This document shows, one piece after another, positions 25,205 to 34,793 of a DNA stretch of 47,600 nucleotides. The number at the start of each line of letters is the position of its first letter. Position 1 is the first letter of the stretch. The translations under genes and the position numbers were made by a program. The notes beneath the pieces were generated by a model. The model saw only the letters and a list, made by a program, of their open reading frames with translations. It was not told the origin of the DNA and made no database searches. The stretch lies in contig JAMOBD010000016.1 in NCBI GenBank assembly GCA_039908345.1, positions 1 to 47,600 of the forward strand, given 5' to 3'. This stretch comes from Magnetospirillum sp. WYHS-4. GTDB taxonomy: Bacteria > Pseudomonadota > Alphaproteobacteria > Rhodospirillales > GLO-3.

Positions 25205-27181
25205 CTACATGCGGGGAAAGAGTAGCGAGACGGTGGTCCCGCTACCCGGTGCGCTGTCGATGGCGAGGCTCCCGCCGTGCATCTCCACCAGGGCCCGGGT
25301 AATTGCCAGCCCGAGACCGGTGCTGTCGTCGGTGGCGTTCGCGGTCGACAGCGAACGGACGAAAGGGTTGGCAAGCTTCGGCAGGTCCTCGGCCGGGATG
25401 CCGATGCCGGTATCGCGCACCCGGATGGCCTGCCACATGTCCAAACGGTCGGCGGACAGGGTCACCGACCCGCCGGACGGGGTGAACTTGATGCCGTTGG
25501 ACAGCAGGTTGACGAGGCATTGCTTGACCGCGCGCCGATCCGCCGAGAGGGGCTCCGAACCCACGGGTACCGTGTTGACCAGGACGACACCCTGCTTCTC
25601 CGCCTGCTCGTAGACCAGGCGCAGGCATTCGTCGGCGATCGCGCGCGGGTCGATGGTCTCGCGGACCAGTTCCTTGCGGCCCGCCTCGATGCGCGACATG
25701 TCGAGCACGTCGTTGATCAACTGCAGAAGGTGCTGGCCGCTGTCGTAGATGTCCTTGGCGTATTGCAGGTAGCGGTCCGATCCCAGCGGTCCGAACAATT
25801 CCAGCTTCAGCATCTCGGCGAAGCCCAGGATGGCGTTCATCGGGGTGCGCAATTCGTGGCTCAGGTTGGCCAGGAATTGGGTCTTGCGCAGGCTGGCCTG
25901 CTCCGCCTTCTCCTTTTCCTGGAACAGGTCCTCGGCAAGGCGGACCAGGGCGGCCCCCTGCTTTTCCAGGCGCGAACGGGTGATGAAGATCTCGTCCATG
26001 TAGCGGCGGTAGTATTCGCCTTCCATGCGGGCGCGGATTTCTTCCTTTTTCAGCTCCGTGATGTCGCTTTGGAAGGAGACGACGCCGCCGTCCCGGGTAC
26101 GGCGTTCGCTTGCCTGTATCCAGCGTCCGTCGCCCATCTGCATCTCGAAATAGCCTTCGCCCGATTCGGCCACGTGGCTGGCCATGCGGCGGGCAAGCCA
26201 AGCCTCGGGATTTTCCTCCTCCAGGCGGATCTGGCCTTGTTCAAGGGCCGCCTGCAGGAACTGGCGAAAGGAAACGCCGGCCACCAGCCGGTCGGCCACC
26301 TTGGGCACCACGCGCCGATATTCGTCGTTGCACAGCACGAGGCGATCCGCCGGGTCCCAGAGCGCGAACCCTCCCGATGTGCTGTGCAAGGCGTCGCGAA
26401 TACGGTTTTCCGCCACTTTGACCCCGGTGACGTCGCTCCATAGGCAGACGGTGCCGCCTTCGCGGGTCTTGCGGGCGGTGGCGCGGAGCCAGCGGTTGTC
26501 TTTGTATTCGATCTCGCAAGGGACGGCATCGTCGTTGAACTGATCGATCTTCTCCGACAGCCACTGGTCGATACGCCCGCGAGCGGCGGGAAACATGTCC
26601 TGTTCCGCGGCGGACCGGAGGATGCCGGCGATGGTCGATCCCGGCTGGAGCGGCTCCTTGCCGTTCCCCAGGATGTCGCGGAAGCGCCGGTTGCAGATCA
26701 CCAGGCGCCCGCCGGGATCGAACAGGCCGAACCCGTCGTCGAGGGTGTCGATAGCCTCGCCCAGGCAGGCGGCGGCGGACAGGACCTCGCCATCCTCCTT
26801 CAGGCGGCTGACATCGCAAAGCGTCGCCACCGCGCCCCCGTCGTAAGGCTGGATGGACAGTCGAAGCCACAGGGTCCGGTGGCTGTCGACGATGCATTCG
26901 ACGCATTCGACGGGCTTGCCGTCGGCAAGAACGGCGGCCAGGCGGGGCAGAAGGCCAGGAATTCGTTGGAGGGCGGCCGTACCGGCCGGGGTTGCGGCCA
27001 TCAGATCGGCCGCAGCCACCCCCAACAGCCGACCGGCGGCCATGTTGGCGAAGACCACGCGGAGAGGCCCCGGGGCCTTCGCTTCCTGGTCGGCGGCTAC
27101 GGCCAAGACCGCATCGGGCACGGATTCCAGTATCCGCATCCCGAGGCCCAGCCCGTCCGTCATATCGACCCCTCGCGCCAT
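25205..27181 (-). CDS. multi-PAS sensor histidine kinase
   Basis: The roughly 658-residue cytoplasmic kinase has about three PAS/PAS-like regions: one starting MRILESVPDAVLAVA, one with DTLDDGFGLFDPGGRLVICN, and one with SGGFALWDPADRLVLCN. A short coiled coil follows, then a HisKA domain with an H-box NLSHELRTPM (His about residue 442) and an HATPase domain with N-box NLLSNGIKFTPSGG, DTGIGIP and GLGLAITRALVEMHGG. There is no transmembrane segment and no receiver domain. The start is uncertain: 27181 has AGGGA eight bases before it, while 27247 and 27163 are in-frame alternatives. The PAS type suggests redox, oxygen or small-molecule sensing. The partner regulator is not adjacent. Confidence 0.9.
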   Translation of the reverse strand: MARGVDMTDGLGLGMRILESVPDAVLAVAADQEAKAPGPLRVVFANMAAGRLLGVAAADLMAATPAGTAALQRIPGLLPRLAAVLADGKPVECVECIVDSHRTLWLRLSIQPYDGGAVATLCDVSRLKEDGEVLSAAACLGEAIDTLDDGFGLFDPGGRLVICNRRFRDILGNGKEPLQPGSTIAGILRSAAEQDMFPAARGRIDQWLSEKIDQFNDDAVPCEIEYKDNRWLRATARKTREGGTVCLWSDVTGVKVAENRIRDALHSTSGGFALWDPADRLVLCNDEYRRVVPKVADRLVAGVSFRQFLQAALEQGQIRLEEENPEAWLARRMASHVAESGEGYFEMQMGDGRWIQASERRTRDGGVVSFQSDITELKKEEIRARMEGEYYRRYMDEIFITRSRLEKQGAALVRLAEDLFQEKEKAEQASLRKTQFLANLSHELRTPMNAILGFAEMLKLELFGPLGSDRYLQYAKDIYDSGQHLLQLINDVLDMSRIEAGRKELVRETIDPRAIADECLRLVYEQAEKQGVVLVNTVPVGSEPLSADRRAVKQCLVNLLSNGIKFTPSGGSVTLSADRLDMWQAIRVRDTGIGIPAEDLPKLANPFVRSLSTANATDDSTGLGLAITRALVEMHGGSLAIDSAPGSGTTVSLLFPRM

Positions 27182-27377
27182 GCCACTTTCCCTGCCGGCC
27201 TGCCGCGAACGGCGGGCATCGGAACTTCCCTCCGATTCATAGTCCATTCCCGCCGCATCATCAATGTCGGCGCTTGGCCCTTGGGCGGATCGAATGCCAT
27301 TCGTCGATGGCGGCCTGGAGGGCTGATTGCTCCATCGATTCATTGGCCGGGCGGTATAATAGGTCCGGACCCTAGCC

Positions 27378-28757
27378 CTACCTCGTCTTCGCCTGCCGTC
27401 TTTTCGGCTTGCCGGGGAAGCTGGACTTGGCGGCCTGCTTGGTGGCGAGCGAGCCCCAAAGGTCGACCGCGTCGGCATGCTCGATGGTCGCATGGACTTT
27501 ATCGCCCGGCTTCAAGTGAATTTCTCCATTCAGGAAGACGTTGCCGTCGATTTCAGGGGAATCGGCGAAGCTCCGGCCAAAGGCGCCTTCCTCGTCCACT
27601 TCGTCGATCAGCACGTCCAGCGTCCGTCCGATCAGCCGTTCCATACGGCGGGCGGCAACGCGCCCCTGGCCTTCCATCAGGCGCTTCCACCGTTCGTCCT
27701 TGACCTCCTCCGGCACCGGGTCCGGCAGGGCGTTGGCCGCGGCTCCCTGGACGGCCTCGTAGCGGAAGCAGCCGACCCGGTCCAGTTCCGCCTCCTCCAA
27801 CCAAGCCAGCAGATTCTCGAAATCGGCGTCGGTCTCGCCGGGAAAGCCGACGATGAAGGCGGACCGGATAGCGAGATCCGGGCATTCCCGGCGCCAGGCG
27901 CGGATGCGTTCCAAGGTCTTTTCCTGGTGGCCGGGACGGCGCATGGCCTTCAGCACCGCCGGGCTGGCGTGCTGGAAGGGGATGTCCAGGTAGGGGAGGA
28001 TCTGGCCTGCCGCCATCAAGGGAATAACCTCGTCCACCTGAGGATAGGGGTAGACGTAGTGCAGACGGACCCAGACCCCCAGGTCGGACAGGGCTTCGGC
28101 CAGTTCGGTCAGCCGTGCCTTGACCGGCCGCCCGCGCCAAGCGCTTTCCGCGTGGCGCAGGTCGAACCCGTAGGCGCCGGTGTCCTGGGAAATGACCAGA
28201 ATCTCCTTCACCCCGGCCTGGACCAGAGCTTCCGCCTCGGCCAGCACGTCGGCAGCCGTCCGGCTGACCAAGCGACCGCGCAGGGCGGGAATGATGCAGA
28301 AGGTGCAGCCGTGGTCGCAGCCTTCGGAAATCTTGAGATAAGCGTAGTGCCTGGGGGTGAGCCGCAGGCCCTGGGGCGGAACCAGGTTCAGGAAGGGCTT
28401 GTGGGCGGGCGGCACCGCCTCGTGGACGGCCTCGACGACCGCGTCATACTGCTGTGGGCCGCTTACCGACAGGACCTCGGGGAACAGGCGGCGGATGGCG
28501 TCTTCCTCGTTGCCCATGCAGCCGGTGACGATTACCCGGCCGTTTTCCGCCATAGCCTCGCCGATGGCGTCCAGGGATTCCTTCTTGGCGCTGTCAAGGA
28601 AGCCGCAGGTATTGACCAGCACGACGTCGGCCCCTTCGTAGGTCGGCGAGATATCGTAGCCTTCGGCCTTCAGGCGGGTCAGGATGCGTTCGGAATCCAC
28701 CAGGGCCTTGGGGCAACCGAGGCTCACGATGCCGACGCGGGATGGCGGTTTGCTCAT
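27378..28757 (-). CDS. rimO: ribosomal protein uS12 methylthiotransferase RimO
   Basis: The 459-residue radical SAM enzyme adds a methylthio group to the conserved Asp of ribosomal protein uS12. The N-terminal UPF0004 domain begins [16 protein letters not shown] and carries its three cluster Cys (GCPK, TCGF, GCMG). The radical SAM motif is [12 protein letters not shown], and a C-terminal TRAM domain follows. The block [12 protein letters not shown] separates RimO from MiaB. The Lys/Arg-rich tail is ordinary. It starts 191 bases from the divergent epimerase gene; TATATA at about 28764-28769 may be part of its promoter. Confidence 0.95.
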   Translation of the reverse strand: MSKPPSRVGIVSLGCPKALVDSERILTRLKAEGYDISPTYEGADVVLVNTCGFLDSAKKESLDAIGEAMAENGRVIVTGCMGNEEDAIRRLFPEVLSVSGPQQYDAVVEAVHEAVPPAHKPFLNLVPPQGLRLTPRHYAYLKISEGCDHGCTFCIIPALRGRLVSRTAADVLAEAEALVQAGVKEILVISQDTGAYGFDLRHAESAWRGRPVKARLTELAEALSDLGVWVRLHYVYPYPQVDEVIPLMAAGQILPYLDIPFQHASPAVLKAMRRPGHQEKTLERIRAWRRECPDLAIRSAFIVGFPGETDADFENLLAWLEEAELDRVGCFRYEAVQGAAANALPDPVPEEVKDERWKRLMEGQGRVAARRMERLIGRTLDVLIDEVDEEGAFGRSFADSPEIDGNVFLNGEIHLKPGDKVHATIEHADAVDLWGSLATKQAAKSSFPGKPKRRQAKTR

Positions 28758-28948
28758 GGGCGACTATATAGGCCCGGCGGCGCCATCCCCGCCAGCCCGG
28801 ATTTTCCGCCCCGCAGGAGACTTATCCGCCGTGGCGAACCGTGCTATCATGCCGACCCGGCACCGGAAGACCGAAGAACGCGGGTCCGGCGCCGCCCGCC
28901 CCTTCGTCGTGACGCCGTGCAGAACCGCACCAGCCATGGACCTCGATC

Positions 28949-29965
28949 GTGACTAGAACCCCTCGCAAGACCCTGGTAACCGGCGGTGCCGGCTTCATCG
29001 GCAGCCATCTCGTCGAGCGTCTGCTGGCCGACGGCCACCGGGTAGTGGCGATCGACAACTTCGCCGGCGGGTCCGAAGAGAACCTGGCCCATCTGGCGGG
29101 CGATTCGCGCCTGACCTTGCATCGGGCCGATATCGCCGACCGCGGGGCCATCGCGCCCCTGTTCGAAGGGGTGGACTGGGTCTTCCACTTGGCGGCCATG
29201 GCCGACATCGTGCCCTCCATCGTCGATCCGACCGTCTATCACCGCTCCAACGTGGACGGCACCTTCGCCGTCCTGGAAAGCGCCCGCGCCGCCGGCGTCA
29301 AGCGCCTGGTCTACGCCGCGTCGTCCTCCTGCTACGGCATCCCGGACGTCCATCCCACGCCGGAAGGCGCCGAGATGCGGCCCATGTACCCCTACGCGCT
29401 GACCAAGTACGTCGGCGAGGAATACGTCCGCCATTGGAACAAGACCTATGGCCTGCCGACGGTTTCCTTGCGCATGTTCAACGTCTACGGGCCGCGCGCC
29501 CGGACCGCCGGTACCTACGGCGCGGTTTTTGGCGTGTTCCTGGCCCAGAAGCTGGCCGGCAAGCCCTTCACCGTGGTTGGCGACGGCACCCAGACCCGCG
29601 ACTTCACCTTCGTTACCGACGTGGTGGCAGCCTTCGTGATGGCTGCCGAATCCGATCTGTCGGGGGCGGTGATGAACGTGGGTTCCGACAACACCTACAG
29701 CGTCAATCGGCTGGTGGAACTGCTGGGCGGGCCGGTAACCTACATCCCCAAGCGCCCCGGCGAGCCCGACTGCACCTTCGCCGACACCCGGCGCATCAAG
29801 GCACTGCTGGGCTGGAAGCCCAAGGTTTCCTTCGAGGAAGGGGTGGAAATCATGCTGGGAAACATCGACTACTGGCGCCAGGCGGTAGTCTGGGAACCCG
29901 AATCCATCAAGGGCGCCACCGCCGACTGGTTCCGCTACCTGGGCAAGGAGGGGGACGGGAAATGA
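28949..29965 (+). CDS. NAD-dependent sugar-nucleotide epimerase/dehydratase (UDP-glucose 4-epimerase-like)
   Basis: The 338-residue extended SDR protein has the cofactor loop [21 protein letters not shown] after strand 2, catalytic Ser and the YXXXK pair in [19 protein letters not shown], and the substrate-binding [14 protein letters not shown]. These are the signatures of UDP-glucose/glucuronate 4-epimerases and GDP-sugar dehydratase relatives. GTG at 28949 is the only suitable start and has no clear ribosome binding site. It is the first gene of a tight seven-gene operon (ATGA overlap with the next) and probably makes or interconverts the nucleotide sugar at the end of that pathway. Confidence 0.9.
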   Translation: MTRTPRKTLVTGGAGFIGSHLVERLLADGHRVVAIDNFAGGSEENLAHLAGDSRLTLHRADIADRGAIAPLFEGVDWVFHLAAMADIVPSIVDPTVYHRSNVDGTFAVLESARAAGVKRLVYAASSSCYGIPDVHPTPEGAEMRPMYPYALTKYVGEEYVRHWNKTYGLPTVSLRMFNVYGPRARTAGTYGAVFGVFLAQKLAGKPFTVVGDGTQTRDFTFVTDVVAAFVMAAESDLSGAVMNVGSDNTYSVNRLVELLGGPVTYIPKRPGEPDCTFADTRRIKALLGWKPKVSFEEGVEIMLGNIDYWRQAVVWEPESIKGATADWFRYLGKEGDGK

Positions 29966-31506
29966 GCGAGGACAACGGCCTGCGCGGCAAGCTCAAGACC
30001 CTGGACGAACTGTCCGCCCTCAGCCGCCAGGCTCGCGACGCCGGCCGCACCGTGGTGCAATGCCATGGCACTTTCGACCTGCTGCACGTGGGGCACCTCA
30101 GGCACCTGCGCTCGGCCCGCGCCGAAGGCGACCTGCTGATCGTCACCCTGACCGGCGACGCCCACGTCAACAAGGGGCCGGGCCGGCCCGCCTTCGCCGA
30201 ACCGATGCGGGCCGAGATGCTGGCCGCCCTGGAATGCGTCGACTACGTCGGCATCTGCCAGTTCCCGCTGGCGGTGGAGGCCATCGAGGCCATCCGCCCC
30301 GCCGTCTACGCCAAGGGCAAGGAGTACGAGAAATCCGAGGAGGACGTGACCGGCGGCATCGTCGACGAGCGCCGCGCCGTGGAAGCCCACGGCGGCCGTC
30401 TGGTCTTCACCGACGACGCCACCTTCTCGTCGTCGTCGCTCATCAACCGCTATCTGTCGGTCTTCGATCCCAATCTGGACGAATACCTGCAGGGGCAGCG
30501 CGCCCGCCACCGCCTGGCCGAGTACACGGAACTGCTGGACCGCATCAAGGACTACCGGGTCCTGATGATCGGCGATGCCATCATCGATGATTACAAGTAC
30601 GTTTCCGCCATCGGCAAGTCGCCGAAGGAACACATCATCGCCACCCAGTTTTCCAGCCGCGAGGTCTTCGCGGGCGGCGTCTTCGCCGCCGCCAACCACG
30701 TGGCCGACTTCTGCCGCGAGGTGGAGGTGGTGACCACCATCGGGCGGCACTGGGAATACGAAAAGGTGATCCGCGATTCCATGCGCTGGAACGTCAAGCT
30801 GCACATGTTCCGCCGCGAGACCGCCCCCACCACCCGCAAGACCCGCTACGTCGACCGCAGCTATCTGCGCAAGATGTTCGAGGTCTACCACATGGACGAC
30901 ACGCCGACGGCACCCGACTTCGAACGCGAAATCGTCAGCCTGATCGAGAACCGGGGTCCCGAATTCGATCTGGTGATCGTCACCGATTTCGGCCACGGCC
31001 TGATTACGCCGTCGACCATCGCGGCGCTGGAGCGTTCGGCCCGCTTTCTTGCGGTCAATACCCAGTCCAACAGCGCCAACATGGGCTACAACCTGATTAC
31101 CAGGTATCCGCGCGCCGACTACGTCTGTATCGACGCCCCGGAAGCCCGCCTGGCGGTATCCGACCGCCTGTCCGACATCGCCGAGGTGGTGGGCCGCATC
31201 CTGCCGTCGCGCATCGATTGCCCGCGCATCGTGGTGACCACCGGGCGCGAGGGCTGCCTGGGCTATACGAAGGGCGAGAAGACCTTGTCCAAGGCGCCGG
31301 CCTTCACCAAGACCGTGGTCGACACGGTGGGGGCCGGCGACGCCTTCTTCGTGCTGACCGCACCCTTGGCGGCGGCGGGCGCCTCCATGGAACAGATGAC
31401 CTTCGTCGGCAACGCGGTGGGGGCGATCAAGGTCGGCATCGTCGGCCATCGCCGGTCGGTGGAACGTATCCCGCTGGTGAAGTTCATGACCACCTTGTTG
31501 AAGTGA
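29962..31506 (+). CDS. HldE-like bifunctional nucleotidyltransferase / PfkB-family sugar kinase, domains in reverse order
   Basis: The 514-residue fusion has an N-terminal cytidylyltransferase-like domain (about residues 1-150) with the nucleotide-binding GTFDLLHVGHLRHL (HXGH) and SSSSLINRYL. A C-terminal PfkB/ribokinase domain (about 195-514) has FAGGVFAAANHVA and the catalytic-base block DTVGAGDAFF. E. coli HldE, which phosphorylates and adenylylates heptose for LPS, carries the kinase first and the transferase last; here the order is swapped. The reaction is probably kinase plus NDP-sugar formation on a heptose or related sugar, but the substrate is not shown. ATGA overlap with the epimerase upstream. 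Confidence 0.9.
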   Translation: MSEDNGLRGKLKTLDELSALSRQARDAGRTVVQCHGTFDLLHVGHLRHLRSARAEGDLLIVTLTGDAHVNKGPGRPAFAEPMRAEMLAALECVDYVGICQFPLAVEAIEAIRPAVYAKGKEYEKSEEDVTGGIVDERRAVEAHGGRLVFTDDATFSSSSLINRYLSVFDPNLDEYLQGQRARHRLAEYTELLDRIKDYRVLMIGDAIIDDYKYVSAIGKSPKEHIIATQFSSREVFAGGVFAAANHVADFCREVEVVTTIGRHWEYEKVIRDSMRWNVKLHMFRRETAPTTRKTRYVDRSYLRKMFEVYHMDDTPTAPDFEREIVSLIENRGPEFDLVIVTDFGHGLITPSTIAALERSARFLAVNTQSNSANMGYNLITRYPRADYVCIDAPEARLAVSDRLSDIAEVVGRILPSRIDCPRIVVTTGREGCLGYTKGEKTLSKAPAFTKTVVDTVGAGDAFFVLTAPLAAAGASMEQMTFVGNAVGAIKVGIVGHRRSVERIPLVKFMTTLLK

Positions 31507-31514
31507 GGACGGGA

Positions 31515-32072
31515 GTGCGGGTCGGTATCGATTTCGACAATACCCTGGCCGGCTACGACGCCGTCTTCCGCGACGAAGCCGTCGCGCTGGGCCTGTTGCC
31601 CCCAGGTTTCGCGGGCGGCAAGACCGAGGTCAAGGCTGCGCTCTCCGATTCCGACTGGCAGCGCCTGCAAGGCCAAGCCTACGGCCGTCTGATGCCCCGG
31701 GCCGACCTGATCGCCGGGGCGGACCATTTCCTCATCCGCTGTCGGCGGAAGGGCGCCCGGGTCTTCGTGGTCAGCCACAAGACCCGCTTCGGCCATTTCG
31801 ATCCGGCCCGCGTCGATCTGCGCGCGGCCGCCCGCGCCTGGATGGAAGCCAAGGGCTTCTTCTCCGTTCTCGATGTCGATCGCGACGACGTGTTCTTCGA
31901 GGAGACCCGCGAGGCCAAGATCGCCCGCATCGCGGCGCTTCGTCTCGATCATTTCGTCGACGACCTCAAGGAGGTGCTGGACGATCCCGGGTTTCCGCCG
32001 GGACCCCGGCGCCACTGGTTCACCGGCGACTGGCCGGCCATCGAACGGGAGGTCTTCGCCGATGCTGCCTGA
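31515..32072 (+). CDS. HAD-superfamily-like hydrolase
   Basis: The 185-residue protein begins RVGIDFDNTLAGYD, an exact HAD motif I (DXDXT) with nucleophile Asp. VFVVSHKTR has a motif II-like Ser, and HFVDDLKEVLDD resembles motif IV (DD). The size suggests a small sugar phosphatase, perhaps removing a phosphate between kinase and nucleotidyltransferase steps, as GmhB does in the heptose pathway. Start GTG at 31515 with GAGGAC just before. It overlaps the next gene by 11 bases. Phosphatase activity is inferred. Confidence 0.8.
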   Translation: MRVGIDFDNTLAGYDAVFRDEAVALGLLPPGFAGGKTEVKAALSDSDWQRLQGQAYGRLMPRADLIAGADHFLIRCRRKGARVFVVSHKTRFGHFDPARVDLRAAARAWMEAKGFFSVLDVDRDDVFFEETREAKIARIAALRLDHFVDDLKEVLDDPGFPPGPRRHWFTGDWPAIEREVFADAA

Positions 32073-33057
32073 ACCTTCCGAGGATGAAGTCCTGGCGCTT
32101 GGCACCCGGCTGGCCGGACGGCCGGTGGTGGGCGTCCGGCCGGTGCGGATCGGCGGCAACAACCGTATCTGGCGTCTGGACTGCGATGGCGCCACGTTCG
32201 CCCTCAAGGTCTATCCGCCCCAGGAGGAAGATCCCCGCGATCGTCTGGGCGTCGAGTGGCGGGCCCTGACCTTTCTGGCCGAAAGCGGCATCGACTCGGT
32301 GCCCAGGCCCGTGGCCCGCGAAGGCCACGCCGCCCTCCACGAATGGATCGAGGGAACCGCCATCGGCGATCCCTCGCCGGACGACATTGACCGGTTGGCC
32401 GATTTTTTGCTCGTCCTCCAAGGCCTGCGGGAAGGCGCCACGGGGATCGGGCCAGCCTCGGCGGCATGCCTGGCCCCGGCGGACGCGGTGGTGCAGGCCG
32501 CCGAGCGCCTGGGCCGCCTGACCGAGGTCTGCGATGACGTCCCGGAACTGGAAGGGTTCCTGCAACAGCGGGTGGTGCCGGCCATGGATGGCATCGTGAC
32601 CCGAGTCTTTCAGGCCTTTCCCGGAGCCGCCAGCCGCCTGCCCGAGGACCGGTTGGCCTTGAGCCCGTCGGATTTCGGTTTCCACAACGCGCTTCGGCGC
32701 CCCGACGGGCGTCTGGCCTTTCTCGACTTCGAATACTTCGGCTGGGATGATCCGGCCAAGGCGATTGCCGACGTCATGCTGCACGGCGGCATGGATCTTT
32801 CGCCGTCCCTGGGTGAACGCTTCCGCGACCGGGTGGCCCCCGCCTTCGCGGTCCGCGACCCGGACTTTGCCCATCGCCTGGACGTGCTTTATCCCTTGTA
32901 CGGCCTGATCTGGTGCCTGATCCTGCTCAACGAATTCCGCGCCGACCGGTGGCAGCGCCGCAACCTGGGTGGCCGGGTGCCCGACGCGGAGGCGGCGCGC
33001 GCCCGCCAACTGGCTCGTGCCAAGGCACGACTGGAGACCCTTTGGAAGACCCATTGA
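32062..33057 (+). CDS. aminoglycoside phosphotransferase (APH)-fold kinase
   Basis: The 331-residue protein has a kinase N-lobe (GGNNRIWRLDCDGATFALKVYPP, with the ATP-binding Lys in FALKVY). The C-lobe has SPSDFGFHNALRR in the position of the catalytic HGDLHPGN loop and LDFEYFGWDD for the metal-binding Asp. The catalytic His-Gly-Asp is SPSD here, a divergent version seen in several sugar-cluster APH-like kinases. In this operon it is more likely a sugar or alcohol kinase than a resistance enzyme. It overlaps the HAD gene by 11 bases and the transketolase by 16. Confidence 0.8.
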   Translation: MLPEPSEDEVLALGTRLAGRPVVGVRPVRIGGNNRIWRLDCDGATFALKVYPPQEEDPRDRLGVEWRALTFLAESGIDSVPRPVAREGHAALHEWIEGTAIGDPSPDDIDRLADFLLVLQGLREGATGIGPASAACLAPADAVVQAAERLGRLTEVCDDVPELEGFLQQRVVPAMDGIVTRVFQAFPGAASRLPEDRLALSPSDFGFHNALRRPDGRLAFLDFEYFGWDDPAKAIADVMLHGGMDLSPSLGERFRDRVAPAFAVRDPDFAHRLDVLYPLYGLIWCLILLNEFRADRWQRRNLGGRVPDAEAARARQLARAKARLETLWKTH

Positions 33058-33881
33058 ACACGCCGCTCGACGAGCGCTCGCGGGCGTTGCGCTGGATGGT
33101 GGTGGACGCCATGGTCGCAGCCGGACGGGGCCATCTGGGCCCGGCTCTGTCGCTGATCGAGATCCTGCGGGTGCTCTACGACGAGGTGCTGCGCCTGCGG
33201 CCCGGCGAGCCCGACTGGCCGGATCGCGACCGCTGCATTCTCAGCAAGGGTCACGGCTGCCTGGCGCTTTATGCCATGCTGGCCGACAAGGGCTTCTTCC
33301 CGGTGGCCGAACTGGCTGGATTCTGCGGTGCCGACAGCATTCTGGGCGGCCATCCGGAACGTGGCCTGGTTCCCGGCGTCGAGGCGTCGACCGGGGCCCT
33401 CGGCCACGGCCTGTCCATCGGCGTCGGCATGGCCCTGGCGCAGCGCATGAAGGGTCGCGACGCGCGCGTCTTCGTGGTCATGGGCGACGGCGAACTGAAC
33501 GAGGGCTCGGTCTGGGAGGCCGCCATGGCGGCCGGCAAGCACCGCCTCGCCAACCTGACGGCGGTCATCGACTACAACAAGCTGCAGTCCTACGGCCCGA
33601 CCACCCTGGTGATGGACCTGGAACCCCTGGCCGACAAGTGGCGGAGCTTCGGTTTCGCGGTCGCCGAGGCCAACGGCCACGATCTGGAATCGCTGCGCGC
33701 CGCGTTCTCCCGCCTGCCGCTGGACCCGGGCAGGCCGTCGGCGGTCATCTGCCATACGGTGAAGGGCAAGGGGGTGCCGATGGCCGAGAACAATCCCGAC
33801 TGGCACCACAAGAACAAGCTGAAGGACGTCGAGATGGAGTCCATCCGCGCCGCATTGGGCGCCCCGGACGTGGAGGACTGA
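33042..33881 (+). CDS. transketolase, N-terminal (TPP-binding) subunit
   Basis: The 279-residue subunit of a split transketolase has SKGHGCLALYAML, GHPERG and TGALGHGLSIGVGMAL. Its TPP-binding motif is GDGELNEGSVWEAAM, with the closing Asn in YNKLQSYG. It moves a two-carbon ketol unit between sugars. The most likely start is TTG at 33042, which has GGAGA six bases before it; a TTG at 33054 is an alternative, and no ATG fits. It overlaps the APH-like gene by 16 bases. The pyrimidine-binding half is the next gene. Placement in a sugar operon suggests a dedicated, not housekeeping, transketolase. Confidence 0.92.
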   Translation: MEDPLNTPLDERSRALRWMVVDAMVAAGRGHLGPALSLIEILRVLYDEVLRLRPGEPDWPDRDRCILSKGHGCLALYAMLADKGFFPVAELAGFCGADSILGGHPERGLVPGVEASTGALGHGLSIGVGMALAQRMKGRDARVFVVMGDGELNEGSVWEAAMAAGKHRLANLTAVIDYNKLQSYGPTTLVMDLEPLADKWRSFGFAVAEANGHDLESLRAAFSRLPLDPGRPSAVICHTVKGKGVPMAENNPDWHHKNKLKDVEMESIRAALGAPDVED

Positions 33882-33884
33882 GCC

Positions 33885-34793
33885 ATGCGCAAGGCTGCCC
33901 TCGACATGGTGCACCAGTTGGCCCGGCGGGACGAACGGGTGGTCTATATCGGTTCCGACCCCGGCGCGGGCACCCTGGACGCCATGAAGGCGGAATTCCC
34001 CGATCGCTTCTTCATCGAAGGCATCGCCGAAGCCAACGTTGTCGGCATGGCGGCGGGCTTGGCGATGGAAGGCTACATCCCCTACGTCAATACCATCGCC
34101 ACCTTCCTGACCCGCCGCTGTTTCGAGCAGGTGGCGGTGGACGTTTGCCTGCACGGCCTGCCGGTGCGCCTGATCGGCAACGGCGGCGGCCTGGTCTACG
34201 CCCCCCTCGGGCCGACCCATACGGCCATCGAGGACATGGCGATCATGCGGGCCCTGCCCGGCATGGCGGTGGTGGCCGTGGCGGATGCCGACGAGATGCG
34301 GCGCATGATGGCCTGCACCCTGGATTGGCGGGGACCGATCTACATCCGCCTGGGGAAGGGGGGCGACCCGGTGGTCTCGAAGGAAGAAGGCGGCTTCACC
34401 CTCGGCCGGGGGATTCCCATGCGGGATGGCGGCGACGTGCTGATCGTTTCCACCGGCGTGATGACGGCCAAGGCCTTGCAGGCGGCGGATGTTCTGGATG
34501 CGGCGGTGCTGCATCTGCCGACCGTCAAGCCCTTGGACACCGCCGCCCTCTTCCGGCTGGCGGAAGGAAGGCGGCTGGTGGCGACGGTGGAGGAACACAT
34601 CCGCACCGGCGGCCTGGGCAGCGCGGTGCTGGAAGCCTTCGCCGACCGTGAGGCGATGCCGGTACCGCGCCTCTTGCGCCTCGCTTTGCCGGATGCCTTC
34701 GTGCACAACTACGGCTCCCAGGACGGTCTGCTGGCCCGCTTCGGGCTCGATTCCGCAGGCATCGCGAAATCGGTACGGGAGGCCCTGGCATGA
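33885..34793 (+). CDS. transketolase, C-terminal (pyrimidine-binding) subunit
   Basis: The 302-residue partner of the preceding gene carries the catalytic Glu in FIEGIAEANVVGMAAGLA, the substrate-binding GGGLVYAPLGPTHTAIEDMAIMRALPGM, and the C-terminal transketolase domain (LHLPTVKPLDTAAL, EEHIRTGGLGSAV). Split transketolases of this size also occur with DXPS-like enzymes; the HT-AIED block is transketolase-like. It starts 3 bases after its partner ends and overlaps the following reductase by four bases (ATGA). Confidence 0.92.
   Translation: MRKAALDMVHQLARRDERVVYIGSDPGAGTLDAMKAEFPDRFFIEGIAEANVVGMAAGLAMEGYIPYVNTIATFLTRRCFEQVAVDVCLHGLPVRLIGNGGGLVYAPLGPTHTAIEDMAIMRALPGMAVVAVADADEMRRMMACTLDWRGPIYIRLGKGGDPVVSKEEGGFTLGRGIPMRDGGDVLIVSTGVMTAKALQAADVLDAAVLHLPTVKPLDTAALFRLAEGRRLVATVEEHIRTGGLGSAVLEAFADREAMPVPRLLRLALPDAFVHNYGSQDGLLARFGLDSAGIAKSVREALA

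Noticed and set aside
27355-27360. Perfect plus-strand TATAAT at the end of rimO
   Set aside because: No -35 hexamer at the correct distance, and downstream on that strand lies only antisense sequence of rimO.
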